Shown: one piece after another, positions 27,401 through 39,689 of the stretch
Layout: the number at the start of each line of letters is the position of its first letter
Position numbering within the stretch: position 1 is the first letter of the stretch
Assembly: GCA_001179505.1 (NCBI GenBank)
Contig: CDMY01000385.1
Span: 94,753-158,752 of the forward strand
DNA: 64,000 nt
Direction of reading: 5' to 3'
Source: Vitrella brassicaformis
Taxonomy: Eukaryota > Sar > Vitrellaceae
Notes under the pieces: model-generated
What the model was told of the DNA's origin: nothing
Seen by the model: only the letters and a program-made list of their open reading frames with translations
Database searches by the model: none
Made by a program: the position numbers and the translations under genes

Positions 27401-30400
27401 CTGCTGGGTGCATGAGAACTGCCGCGTGTTCGGCGATCGTCTGATAGACGATCCCGACCGGCAGTGGCTACGCAAGACGCTCCTGCACCAGTGCGATATC
27501 AACTTCGACACGGAAGAGCAGGACATCTTTGTTCGCGAGCGGCTGATCTTCGGAGACTTCATGGTGCCGGGAGCAGACATACGTCACTACCAGGAGATTG
27601 AGGACCTGGACAAGATGAAGTCGGTGATCGAGGAGTACCTGGAGGACTACAACAACGTCCACACACACGGCATGCCGCTCGTCATGTTCCTCGACGCATG
27701 TGAACACATCACACGCATATGCCGCGTCCTCCGACAGCCCTCGGGCAACTGTCTGCTGCTGGGTGTGGGCGGTAGCGGACGGCAGTCTCTCAGCCGGATG
27801 GCCTCGTTCATGATGGAGTGTGCGTGCTTCCAGATTGAGGTCGGCAAGGGATACGGCATGAACGAGTGGCGAGACGACCTCAAACGGTGCCTGATGAAGT
27901 CGGGCGTGGAGGGCAAGAACCAGAGCTTCCTGTTCACGGACACGCAGATCATCAGAGAGGCCATGCTGGAGGACGTCAACAACGTCCTCAACTCTGGCGA
28001 CGTGCCCAACCTCTACCGCCTCGAGGACATGGACGCCATCATGACGGCGTGCCGCGGCATGTGTCAGCAGCTGGGGCTGCAGCCCAACAAGACCAACATC
28101 TTTAACTGCTACCTCACGAGGGTCAAGAAGAACATCCACGTTATCCTCGCCATGAGCCCAGTAGGCGCTCAGTTCCGGACTCGGCTGCGAATGTTCCCCT
28201 CTCTCGTCAACTGCTGCACCATCGACTGGTTCTCAGAGGTACAGAGACACGCATACGCATACACAGGTGCATATGTCTCTCTATGTCATATTGATGAATC
28301 GATCGACCAGTGGCCCGCCGAGGCGCTGTATTCGGTGGCCAAGCAGCAGATGATGCAGTCCGACCTGCGGCTGTCCAACCTAGAGGGCGTGCTCAACATC
28401 TTCCGCACCATCCACCAGTCTGTCGAGCAGATGTCCACCCGCTTCCTCAACGAGCTGCGGCGGTACAACTACGTCACACCCACCTCGTACCTCGAGCTGC
28501 TCTCCACTTTCAAGACCATCATGGAGCTCAAGAGAGACGAAATCGGCACGTTCAGGAAGAGATTCCAGACCGGTCTGGACAAGCTGGGTGACGCGGCCGA
28601 CCAGGTGGCGCAGATGCAGGCGCAACTCACAGAGATGCAGCCGCAACTGGCGCAGACACAGAAGGAGGTATGACTTTGATGAAGGACACGTGGTTGAGCG
28701 ATTCGAGTGTATATTAGTTGCCTTGATGCATGTGCTGTGCACAAATACAATACAGGTAGGTGAGAAGATGGTCGTGATTGAGGGCGATAAGGCCAAGGCC
28801 GATGAAACCAAGAAGATTGTCGCCAAGGAGGAGGCTGAAGCTACCGTAAGAAATACACACACGGACCACATGCATCCTTTCAACGCAGGCCGACAACAGC
28901 CCATCTGATTGCCTGCAGGCCAAGGCAGCCGAGACGCAGGCCATCAAGGACGATGCCCAGCGGGACCTCGACGAGGCCCTGCCCGCACTTGAGCAGGCAG
29001 TCGAATGCCTCAAGAGGCTCAAGGCCGACCACATCCGTGAGGTCAAGTCACTTGGCAAGCCGCCACAAGGCGTCATCCTCTCTATGGAGGCCGTCTGCAT
29101 CATGTTCCAGGTCAACAGCAGCCAGACAAACAGATGGAGAGAGGGCGGGGGCAAGAGTGCTGGCAGCATCGTGATGTGATGGGTGGGTATGTCTGTGGTC
29201 AGATCCCGCCAGTCAAGAAAGCCGACCCGAACAATCCGGCGGGCAAGAAGATCGACGACTACTGGGAGGCGTCGCAGGCCAAGCTGCTCAAGGACCCGAA
29301 GAAGCTGCTAGACGACCTCATGAACTTCGACAAGGCACGTCCACCACAATACCTCCCATGCCCTTGGTGTCCATATGTCTCCATCTGTATCTGTATGTGC
29401 TGCCTTGTTGATAGGATAACATTCCCGACTCGGTGATCACCAAGATCAAGCCATACATCGACCGTGAAGACTTTGACCCCGCGGCCATCAAGAAGGCCTC
29501 TGTGGCGTGCGAGGCCATCTGCATGTGGGTGCGGGCCATGGACAAGTACTACCACGTCTCCAAGGTGGTCGAGCCAAAGCGCGTGCTGCTCCGCAAGGCA
29601 GAGGCCGAGCTGCAGGTCACCATGGGCCAGCTCAACGAGGCCAAGCGCCGCCTGCAAGAGGTAGTCGACAAGATCGAGCGGCTGGAGGCCGAGTACAACT
29701 CGGCTGTCGAGAAGCAGGACCAGCTGGCACGCGACATCGAGGACTGCCAAGTGAAGCTGGACCGCGCTCAGAAGCTGATTGGCGGTCTGGGCGGCGAGAA
29801 GGCCCGGTGGACAGAGCAGGTGCAGATGCTGGGTGCCCAGTACGAGCTCATCCCCGGCAACGCCCTGGTGGCGTCGGGAATGGTGTCCTACGCGGGGCCC
29901 TTCACATCCCTCTACCGCGGGGAGCTTGAGAAGGGCTGGCTGAACGCCCTCAGGGACGCACAGATACCACACACAGAAGGGACCTCAATGAGCAGCTTCC
30001 TCGGTGAGCACTGAGTGGACGCAAGGGCCGTGTGTCCGGATGGATGTGTATGTGTGTGTGTGCATCGATGTGCTTCATGCAGGTGAGCCGGTGAAGATCC
30101 GTGTGTGGAACGCTGCCGGTCTGCCGAATGACGGCCTGTCGATCGAGAACGGCATCATCATCGACAAAGCGCGACGCTGGCCGCTCATGATCGATCCACA
30201 GGCAGAACGGACAACCAACTGTCGTGCTGCAATCCATCCACCCATCAACGTGTCCTTTGCATTTGTTGTGTCTCATGGCAGGGTCAAGCCAACCGATTCC
30301 TCAAGAACATGGGCAAGCAGACGCCGGAGGGCATCGACGTGTGCAAGCTGTCGCAGACTTCGTTCCTGCGTACTCTGGAGCTGGCGATTCAGTTCGGCAA

Positions 30401-33400
30401 GTGGCTGCTGCTGGAGAACATCGGCGAGGAGCTGGATCCCGCTTTGGAGCCGGTACTGCTGCAGCAGAAGGTCAAGGACGGCACCAGCTACGTCATCAGA
30501 CTGGGAGACAAGACCGTCACCTGGACGGATACATTCAGGTCAGCTGAGCCAAGCCATCAGTCTTGACTGACTGACTGACTGAGACACACTCAATCCAATC
30601 TACTGCCTTCCTCTCCTCGCTGTTGTCAGGTTTTATATGACGACCACACTGCCCAACCCTCACTACCCACCCGAGACATCCGTCAAGGTCACTCTCCTCA
30701 ACTTCGCCATCACACGCGAAGGTACGAAAAGGCACTTATCCAATGTGCGTTGCGTTGCCTATCCCTCGTGTGTGTGTATGCAGGTCTTGAGGAGCAGATG
30801 TTGGGTCTGGTGGTGGCCAAGGAGGCGCCCGACCTGGAGGAGAAGAAGAGCGCCCTCGTGCAGTCCAACGCCAAGATGCGCAAGGACCTCAAGGACCTCG
30901 AAGACGAAATCCTGAGGCTCTTGTCGACGTCAGAGGGCAACATCTTGGAGGACGAGACACTCATCAACACACTCGCCGCATCCAAGAAGACATCGGAGGA
31001 GATCAACGAGAAAGTCAAGGAGGCGGAAATCACAGAGAAGGAAATCGATGCAGCACGGTCGGTGCGCACAACACGCATATCTAATCGATTGGGCATCCTC
31101 TCTGTGTTGTTTGTGTGTCGCTTTGTCAGAGAGTCCTACCGGCCGGTGGCGTATCAGGCGAGTGTGCTGTTCTTCTGTATCGTGGACCTGGCCAACATCG
31201 ACCCCATGTACCAGTACTCTCTGCAGTGGTTCCAGTCGCTCTTTGGCATGGGCATCGACCAGGCCCCCGCCTCAGCCGTACTGGAGGAGCGACTGCAGAA
31301 CCTGCAGGACTACTTTGCCTACCTGTTGTACGAGAACATCTGCCGCTCGCTATTCGAGAAGCACAAGACGCTCTTCTCGTTCTCGATGTGCATCAAGCTC
31401 ATGACGGGCTACAACAGGCTCGACCTCACCGAGGTGCGCTTCCTCCTCACCGGCCCGACGGGCGAGGCCCAGGGGCCCGCAAATCCCACCTCATGGCTCA
31501 CAGAGAAGGAGTGGAACGAAGTCGTCAGCCTGTCACAGCTGCCCGCATTCAAAGTCAGTCAGAGACAGAGAAAGAAGACAGACCACCATGGGACACATGA
31601 CATGCCGCTGTATTGCTATGCTTTGCGTGTGCGTGTGCGTGTTCAGGGTCTGGATGTGTATTTCGTGCAGCACGTGGACGAGTTCAAGCGCATCTTCGAC
31701 GCTGTCGAGGCCCACATGGAGTCGCTGCCCGGCAGCTGGGACACGCGCCTCAACGGCATGCAGAAGCTGTGCTTCCTCCGCACCATCCGCTCAGACAAAG
31801 TGGTCGACGCCGTCGTCGAGTTCGTCGCCTCGGAGCTGGGCCGGCGGTTCGTGGAGCCGCCCACCTTCGACCTGGCCAAGTCGTACAAGGACTCGACCAA
31901 CCTGACGCCCCTCATATTCATCCTCTCGGCGGGCTCTGACCCCGTTGCTGACATCTTGGCCTTCGCCAACGAGATGAACATGGCCAAGAAGATGGAGTCG
32001 ATATCGCTGGGGCAGGGCCAGGGGCCCAAGGCGCAGCGGATGATCGAGGACGGGTGCAGCAGGGGCGGATGGGTGCTGCTGCAGAACTGCCACCTGGCCG
32101 CCTCATGGATGCCCGAGATGGAGAGGATTTGCGAGCAGCTGGACCCCAACCAGACGCACAGGGACTTCAGGCTCTGGCTGACCTCCATGCCCGCAAAGAC
32201 CTTCCCCGTTGCTGTGCTACAGAACGGCGTCAAGATGACCAACGAGCCGCCAAAGGGACTCCGTGCCAACCTACTGAGGTCGTACGCTGCGATCGACGAT
32301 CGCGTGTTGGAGGACTGCAAGAAGCCCGACGCACTCAAGAAGCTTCTCTTCGGCTTCTCATTCTTCCACGCCATCGTGCAGGTAAGACATGCGGATAAAG
32401 GGACCGCTGGGCTGGGTGGCTAGGTGCAGTGCATCACCTGTCGTGCCTGTCTCGGTGTGTGTCTGTCTGTCCTGTGCAGGATCGTCGGAAGTTCGGTCCG
32501 ATTGGTTGGAACATCCAGTACGAGTTCACAACGGAGGACCTGATGGTGTGCAGACGGCAGCTCAAGATATTCCTCGACGGATATGAGGAAATACCCTACA
32601 AGGCAAGCGAACTGACTGAACCGATGGATGATGCATCCACATCCACAGGAGACAGACGGCTGGCTGGCATCGTGCCTGCGTTGCGTTGCGTGCGTCTGTG
32701 GGGTTGGGTTGGGTTTTGTGCGTGTAGGTGTTGAACTACATCGGTGCGCAGATCAACTACGGCGGGCGCGTGACGGACGACAAGGACAAGCGGCTGATCC
32801 AGTTCATTCTCAAGACATACTGCTGCAGAGACCTCATCGAGCAGGCATGTCAACCGTATACGACAAACACACACACCGGTCTCTCTCACCCCACCCTCAC
32901 TGTGGTCACTTCAGGCGGATGAGTACAAGTTTTCCTCCTCGGGCATGTACTTCTGCCCGACGTCGGAGGACCACCAGGGCTTCGTCGACTACATCAAGAC
33001 GCTCCCACTAATACCCGCACCGGAGGTGTTCGGCCTGCACGACAATGCAAACATCACTTTCGCGCAAAACGAGACACTTGTAAGTTAGTGCCAAAGGGAT
33101 AGATAGACCAGCCAGGACACGACACGCACACGAGTTTGTGTGGCTGGTCACTGACTGACACAGGCCCTGCTGAATGGCATTTTGTCGATGGCGCCGCGGT
33201 CGGGAGGCGGCGGGGCCAGCAAAAAAGAGCAGGCAAGCGTCCCGTCCGCACATATGCACGTCACGTGCATCAGTCAGTAGCAAATGTGTGTGTGTATATG
33301 TTGGCGCTTGGTGTGTGTATTGTATTGTATTGTATGTGTCCACCAGGTGATGGAGGAGACGGCGCAGGTGATACTGGACAAGACCCCGCCGGTGTTCGAC

Positions 33401-34637
33401 CTTGACAAGGTGCTCGAGAAGTACCCCACCAAATACGAAGAGTCACTCAACACCGTGCTCACACAAGAAGTCATCAGGTAGGTCAGCCGCCCACTCTCGA
33501 CACGACACACCACACCTCGCAGACAGAATACACATACATTTGCGGGCGGGGCGGCCGTCACCAGGTACAACCGTTTGTTGGCGGTGATGCGTTCGTCTCT
33601 GCCTGAGTTCAAGAAGGCGCTCAAGGGGCTGGTGGTCATGTCAGAAGAGCTGGAGCAGCTCGGCAACTCCATGTTCGACAACCAGGTACGCTTTGGTACG
33701 ACACAACAGCACAGCACCCGACCCGCACTGCCCACAAACATCCACCACATGGTATAGTTGACTGACGCACAAGTGCCTGCCCTGCCACGTACGTACAGGT
33801 GCCGAAGATGTGGGAGAAGAAGGGGTTTCTCTCTCTGAAGCCGCTGGCCTCGTGGATCAAGGACCTCAACGACAGGGTGGCATTCCTCAACAAGTGGATC
33901 ACCGAAGGCACGCCTGCCGTCTTCTGGATTTCAGGGCTCTTCTTCCCACAAGTCAGTCAGTCAGTCAGTCACACCGGTGGAGGAGAGCCGAGACACCAGA
34001 CAGATGTGTCTCTGTCTGGTTGTGTTGTGTACGTGCAGGCCTTTCTGACGGGGACTTTGCAGAACTACGCGCGTCGGCACGTGATAGCGATCGACCGTCT
34101 GTCGTTCAACTTCCAGGTGATGGACCAGCTCAAGGCCGAGCAGGTGACCGACAAGCCAAAGGACGGGTGCTACATATCGGGCATCTACCTCGAGGGAGCC
34201 AGGTGGTGCAAGGAGACACACGCACTGGTACGCTCGCACGCACATATATAGAGAGGGAGGGAGAGAGACCGTGTGTGTGTGTGTGTGTGTGTATGACTTT
34301 AGAGTGAGAGCAAGCCGAAGGTGCTGTTTGAGGAGCTGCCGATGGTGTGGCTCATCCCGGTGGCCGACCGGGACCCTCCTAAAGACGGCGTCTACAACTG
34401 CCCCATTTACAAAGTCGTCTCAAGGGCAGGCACACTCTCCACCACAGGTCTGTCCGTCCGTCTCTATCATGATACACACAACCGAAGCCCTCCATCTCCT
34501 GTCCTGTCCTGTATGTGTTTGTGTGTTCACTAGGTCACTCCACTAATTTTGTTCAGTACATCGATTTGCCGTCAGCTGACGACCAGGACAAGTGGATCAA
34601 GGCTGGCGTGGCGGGATTCCTCGCACTCAGATACTAG
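18423..34637 (+). CDS. Axonemal dynein heavy chain, DNAH1-like inner-arm type
   Basis: ATP-driven motor subunit of ciliary/flagellar inner dynein arms. Forty-nine exons join in phase to 4,109 residues with no internal stop. First exon 18423-18518 ([10 protein letters not shown]), second 18688-18998, last 34534-34637 (ends GFLALRY). The tail is about 1,440 residues. AAA1 Walker [14 protein letters not shown] near 24118; AAA2 GPTGGGKT near 25229; AAA3 GPTGTGKT near 26659; AAA4 [10 protein letters not shown] near 27765; [17 protein letters not shown] near 24497. The stalk coiled coil brackets [12 protein letters not shown]-type AAA5 sequence (29415-31553), followed by AAA6 ([12 protein letters not shown] near 32067) and the C-terminal EEIPYKVLNY / EINYGGR-like region. 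The N-terminal signature [11 protein letters not shown] plus NMPTEEI suggests DNAH1 (Chlamydomonas dynein d) rather than DNAH3/7/12. Six of 48 introns use GC donors. The length is normal for the family, so it is likely functional. Confidence 0.95.
24377..24445 (+). other. GC-AG intron in the dynein gene
   Basis: The exon ends NDSK (AAG), followed by GCACGC; the next exon starts EVDFEGSV after TGTGCAG. No GT donor nearby keeps the frame. It lies between the AAA1 P-loop and the [10 protein letters not shown] segment, where homologues read through without extra residues. The other GC-AG introns of this gene are at 29335-29414, 30202-30281, 32603-32727, 32845-32914 and 33233-33346. Confidence 0.85.
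26429..26471 (+). repeat. 20-nt direct repeat in a dynein intron
   Basis: The 20-nt unit beginning CGGGAGCAGAAAC occurs at 26429-26448 and 26452-26471, three bases apart, inside the intron after exon 26. It looks like a recent tandem duplication and does not touch the splice sites. Confidence 0.8.
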
Positions 34638-35522
34638 CTGACTGAACGGTCAACCACTGCCGCAGGCATGGAGGTGACGTGTGCATGTGAGTGATACATG
34701 TGCCCTTTATCTATCGGGCGGGGCGGGGCGGGGCTGGGGGGGCTGGGCTCAGTGTGCTGTCAATTCACTGACCGAACGGCGTGCAGTGCAGGAGTGCCTG
34801 CCTGCCTGCCTGCCTCCCTGACGGACAGCCATTGCTCGGGGTTTGCTGTTGCTTCTCTGCTCTCTGTGTGTGTACATAGGCAGCCCAGCCCTCTGTCTGT
34901 TGTCCAGCTGCACTGTACATAGACAGACAGACAGCCATTATACGATTAGGACGACTTCTCCTTCCTTCTCATGGCATGGCGCCTTCACGTGGGGGTGCGG
35001 TGCATGCGATTCCATGCCATGCCATGCCATGCATGTGTCTCCCTGTCTCCAGTTTGTGGTCGGTGGTCGGTGCGGTTGTTTATCTGGGGCTTTCAACAAG
35101 TCACTGAGTGGGGCATGGCAGGTGGTGTTCGTGGGCTTGTCGACGCCTTCATGGACGGACGCACTTCATGTGTAACACTCGGTGGTCTCTAAATGCAGTG
35201 ATTAATCGGACTCGACTGGCATAATAAGACCAACACGCTCGAACCCCAGGCACCCACCATGCAATACGTGAGGGCGTGCAGACACACAGCTGGAGACACA
35301 CACCGAGTTGCAAGCGGGAAGCCAGGAGTGACTGAGTCATCACGTCTCGTCGCATATCGAGACACACACACACACACACACAGGGGCTAGCAGAAGAAGG
35401 CGGGAAGGAAGCAAACCAATCGGAACAGGTATGCACACGAGATACAGGCGACCTGCGCCACCCACTACACTTGACAAAAGGGGCCTTGGAAAGGTCACTG
35501 ACTGCACCAACTGACTACCACG
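34638..35522. repeat. Convergent spacer between dynein and lysA
   Basis: No gene seen. The left part (to about 35170) is GT/GCCT-rich on the plus strand, including GGGGCGGGGC and TGCC tetranucleotide runs (34790-34815). The right part (about 35200-35500) is CA-rich, with a CA run at about 35364-35382. It probably holds both 3' UTRs and the polarity switch described in the findings. Confidence 0.6.
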
Positions 35523-37557
35523 TCACGCCTGCTTCGCAGCCATTCTGCACTGCAGCAACATGCCCGCCCCCACACACAGGCCGGCACCAGCAATGGCGAG
35601 GAGCGTCTTGGCTGCCATGGGCAGGTCCATCTTGACTCCCGGCCAGATGCCGTCGATGGTGGCGAAGTAGTCGCCATACTTCTCACCCCGCCGGATGCGG
35701 CGGAAGACCAGTCGGTCCTTGGTGGCGGGGTCGACCTTGTACAGGTACTCTGCCGACCGCAACTTGCCGTTGTACTGGAACCCCATCGAATGCCCATGCG
35801 CACCTGCACAAACACACCAACACCAACACCAACACATGCATCCGTGTGATTGATTGCTATGGGAGACGGTGTGGTTGGGGTGCGTTGGTTACCGGCGTCG
35901 TGTATGACGGCGATGTCGCCGATTGACGGGACGGATGGCAGGGGGCGGTCGATGGCGAACTTGTCGTTGTTCTCGCACAGCCCACCCACTATGTCATACA
36001 CCGCCATCGACTTGCCCACAGCGTCCGCAGGAGTGTCATCCTGACCAAAGAAACAGAGAGACGCACACCAATACCCATAGCATGAGTGATAGACAGGTCT
36101 TCGAAGATTCGATACTCACAAACAATGGCGTAGGTAGGTAATCCTCTGTCACCTACCTTGTTTGCGAACAGGTTTCTCTTCTTGGGGGTGTCCTTGGGCA
36201 GTGCCTCTGGCGGGGTGGGCACGAAGGTCACGTGATGGTAGGCCGTGTACATGCCGGGGCGCATCAGGTGAGCCATGTTGGCGTCCAAACCTGATGGATG
36301 GATGGACAGACGTGTCTGTCTGCACATTGGTAGGTGGGTGGGTGTCGTGTCACGTAACATACACCCCTCCCTCCCTTCCTCCCTCCCTTAAGTGACGCAC
36401 TCACTCCCTCACCAACCGATGTAGTTTTTGTAGGTGTTTTTGTGGTGCACGACTCGTGCGATGAGGAAACCGTTTGGTCCCGTGATGAAGCGGCCGTTTT
36501 CCATGACCACACGTACCGCCCCGAACCCGTTGGCTTTGAGGACCTTGTCGTACTCAGCCGCCACGCCAGCCGCCGTGCTCTCCACATCCATCTCGGCCTG
36601 ATCTGTGGGACAGACAATACAGCACAGCCCGCACAAGCACAAGGAAGGTGCACACCAGTGAGTGCCCTTGCCTGTGCCTGTGTCATTCATTCATTCTGTG
36701 TTGGTCGAGGCGAGGCGAGCGTACCAGGTTTGTAGTTGACGCCCAGCCCGCCGCCCAGGTTGACCATCGATATCTCCACCCCACAGGCCTTGTTGATCTC
36801 CACCACCAGCTCAAACAACATCCGCGCCGTCGCCACAATCTCACTCGGCTCCGTGCAGTTGGACACAACCATCGCGTGCAACCCAAACCTGATACACACA
36901 AGACAGACAGACAGACAGACACACACATGTGATGTGTTGTACGTGGGCTGCCTGCCTGCCACTGCAGTTGCTGACTGACCTCTTGACCCCCCTCTGCTTG
37001 GCCTTGGTATATGCCTGGAAGAGCTGGTCGCGTGTGAGTCCGAACTTGGCCTCCTTGGGGTCGCCGATGATGACATTGCCGGCCCGGCGCGGCCCGGGGT
37101 TGTACCGAAACGAGAGGAACTCTGGCAGCCCGATGGAGTCGTGGAGGTAGTCGATGTGGCTGATGTCGTCGAGGTTGATGATGGCGCCCAGCTGCTTGGC
37201 CTTCTGGTACTCGTTGATGGGCGTGTTGTTGCTGGTGAACATGATCATGTCGCCACGCAGCCCCACGCTCTCCGCCAACATCAGCTCGGCGAGGCTGCTG
37301 CAGTCAGCGCCCAGGCCCTCGTCCTTGAGCAGCTTGAGCAGGTGCGGGTTCGGCGTGGCCTTGACGGCGAAGTAGTTGGTGAAGCTGGGCGACCAGCTGA
37401 AGGCCTGCTTGAGCCGCCGGCAGGTGGAGCGGATGCCGTCCTCAGAGTACATGTGGAACGGAGTGGGGAACCGCTGCACGGCGTCGATGAGCTGCTTGTC
37501 TGTGAAGGGGAGGGACTTCCCGGGGGTGCCAGAGGGGGCCTTCTGCTCACCACCCAT
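35523..37557 (-). CDS. Diaminopimelate decarboxylase with C-terminal membrane tail
   Basis: PLP-dependent fold-III decarboxylase that converts meso-diaminopimelate to L-lysine, the last step of the DAP pathway. Exons on the minus strand: 37557-36980, 36888-36725, 36602-36417, 36290-36157, 36040-35893, 35803-35523; 496 residues. The PLP lysine is in NYFAVKATPNPHLL (Lys66), the phosphate-binding glycine run in GGGLGVNYKP (about 238), ENGRFITGPNGF follows, and the active-site Cys from the partner subunit is in GGLCENND (about Cys376). After the conserved GHSMGFQYNGKLR region comes an extra tail; residues about 468-490 (AAKTLLAIAGAGLCVGAG...) are hydrophobic and followed by a short basic end, as in a tail anchor. 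No clear plastid leader is seen at the ATG used; an upstream leader exon is possible. Confidence 0.9.
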
Positions 37558-38059
37558 GGCTCACACGGTCGACACTCCTCGGTAGACAGATAGATGTGGC
37601 TTCTGAATGAAGCCCTCGACACTCGTGGGTAGACACAGATAGATGCGGTGCTTATGACCCAGTTGCCAAAGATGGCCAATGAGAACGCTGAGGTGGTCCT
37701 TCCTTGTGTCCTCTTCCTTCTTCTCTCTCCTCCCCTTCTTCTCAGCTGTGGCCAAGCTCGCCCTGCTAGGGTGCTCCCTGAAACCGCTGCTGCAAAGGGT
37801 GGCGAAGAAGAGAGAGGCCTCTCCCACTCGCTATTCGTCACACGGGGATGCGCTCCTTCACCATGGCGTAAGCAAGCACAGCGCAGGGAGCGGGGGGGAA
37901 GGCAGATCGGATCTGATGATGTGCCGAGGGAGCGAGGACTGCACCATGGCAGGCAGGCAGCATAGAGGGGGAGAGTGGGGCACTGCACGCAGTCTTTGCA
38001 CACCTCTGCGGCAGGCGGAGGTCACAAATTTCCCTCTCTCTTGCTTGTGTTGTGATGCG
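37558..38059. promoter_or_regulatory. Divergent promoter, lysA / mitochondrial protein
   Basis: A 502-bp spacer. A tandem similarity (ACACTC..CGGTAGACA/GTAGACACAGATAGATG at about 37572-37645) appears twice 5' of lysA. Three frames are open over about 37650-37960, including one starting with a hydrophobic stretch (37672), but none joins in phase with the downstream exon, so I treat it as promoter and leader sequence. Confidence 0.4.
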
Positions 38060-38625
38060 ATGCGATGCTTTGTGTCTTTCCGTTCGTTCAGGCACAGCCT
38101 CGTGTGCCGTAAGTTTGCTGCGTCGCCGTCCGTTTTTGCCACTGCCACCAAAGCGATGGCCGCCACACCTGGTCAGTCAGCACACCACCCACTCACTCGA
38201 CACACACATCTCCCTCCCTCGGTGTGTCAGTCCTAGATGGGGTGTGGCCTCCCTCTGCCGTGCTCTGCTCTGTGTGTGTTTGTTCTATAGGTGTGTCGAC
38301 GCAGGTTCGTGGGTTCGCGTTGACGCAGTTTGAGAAGAAGAAGCGTTTGTACCACAACGAGTGGGTGCCGGCGTATTGCCAGAACAGCGACGAGTACCCC
38401 GGGGGGCTGCACCCGATCTACGGGATGAAGCCCGGCACCTACGGGTACTACCGCAACCCTCGGCGGCCCGCCATCGACCCCGACTTCTGGTTCATCCCCT
38501 TCTACTTCAACCTCTTCTTCACCGCATTTGAGGTCGTCAGCGCCTGCCAGGCCGAGGCCATGTGGGGCTGGCTGCCCACTGTGCCCTTCATCGGGGACGG
38601 CAACTGGCCATGGCCATTCGGATGA
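38060..38625 (+). CDS. Small mitochondrial protein, one possible membrane helix
   Basis: Not recognised by family. Exons 38060-38171 and 38291-38625 give 148 residues. The N-terminus (MRCFVSFRSFRHSLVCRKFA) is Arg/Ser/Phe-rich and lacks acids, a good mitochondrial presequence, followed by AMAATPGVSTQVRGFA. The mature part has a basic EKKKRLYHNEWVPAYC segment, a Pro/Gly/Tyr-rich linker (GMKPGTYGYYRNPRRP), a Phe-rich stretch (PDFWFIPFYFNLFFTAFE) that could span or lie in the inner membrane, and a Trp-rich end (GDGNWPWPFG). Composition and size are typical of a lineage-specific accessory subunit of a respiratory complex or ATP synthase, which is inference. The start is the second of three overlapping ATGs, the only one in frame. 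Confidence 0.65.
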
Positions 38626-39689
38626 GTCCACACACACACACGGACAGACGTGTTGGGTGGAGAGGAGGGAGGGGCAGTGGGCTAGTGGTGGGGAGGGAGG
38701 AGAGTGAGTGTGTGTGGCTGTCTTTCTTTCTGTTTGGCTGTTCGTTTGTCCGTCCATGTGTGGTGGCGGGATGGATAGGCATGGCCGACTGACTGACTGT
38801 CTCGTGCTTTGAATCGAACGGTGCTCCACTTGTACAATGGATCAACGAGTGAGTGATAGGCAGGCAGATCAGAGGGAGGCAGGCAGCCGTGGCTGCGGCA
38901 ACACGCCTCGGGGCTGGGCTGGCTGCAGTCGGGTCGGCGTAGTTGAGGGGGCAGGGCCTCTTGTCGCCCGCCGTTTTTTCACGGCTGCCTGTGTGATTGA
39001 TGTCTGTGTGCGCGTCTGTGTACCCTACCGAGGGCATTATTCATGTCGTGAATGTAATGAGTGTCCACTCAAGCTCTGCGGCTGACTTGATGTGGGGTAA
39101 TCTAGGCACACTCACCGACCCGACCGACGTCTGAAGACACTGCACAGCACACGAGTCTGTCTGTGCATTGGATTCAGACTCGGCCGGTGCGGTGAGTGCG
39201 TCTGAGTGAACCTCGTCGAGCGACTCGCGAGCCGATTGGTGCAGTGCAGTGCCTGTGGGAACGGTGTGCATGTGTGTACCCGACTGACTGACGCATGTCA
39301 TGTGCACCTCTCTCCTGCCTACAACAAACGCCGTGCCTTCTTCGGATGTCATCGGAAGAAGGCGCGCCGCATGGTGGGGCTGGCAGAGAGGGGTCATGAC
39401 ATGCATGGCGCAGGCAGGTAGATCTGTTATGGCACGAACGACACGCATTTGCACTGACACTCTAACAACTGTTTGACAAAGATCGCACAAACGGTAGTGC
39501 GGCGTTTTGGGTTTTGCCGAAGTTCCCCCACTGCAGCTCCCGGATCATCACTCCGCCGCGAAGTTCCTGACGCAAAGCCACCCACCCACCCGTCACGTCA
39601 TCCCGCCTACTGCGTGGGTAGAGAGGGAGTGAGGCGCCGCTGCATCCATCCACCATCGGGCCGTCCCGTCCATCCATCCATCCGTCCAT
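38626..39689. other. Tandem spacer between mitochondrial protein and SLC44 genes
   Basis: No gene supported. GT-rich just after 38626 (3' flank), with short GACT, CAGG and CCAT repeats. Weak open frames on both strands (about 38837-39490) lack any motif. The last 200 bp before 39690 should contain the SLC44 promoter. Confidence 0.5.

Noticed and set aside
37648-37965. Frame with a signal-like hydrophobic start 5' of the small mitochondrial gene
   Set aside because: A GTAAGC donor is present at 37868, but neither open frame joins the next exon in the phase needed.
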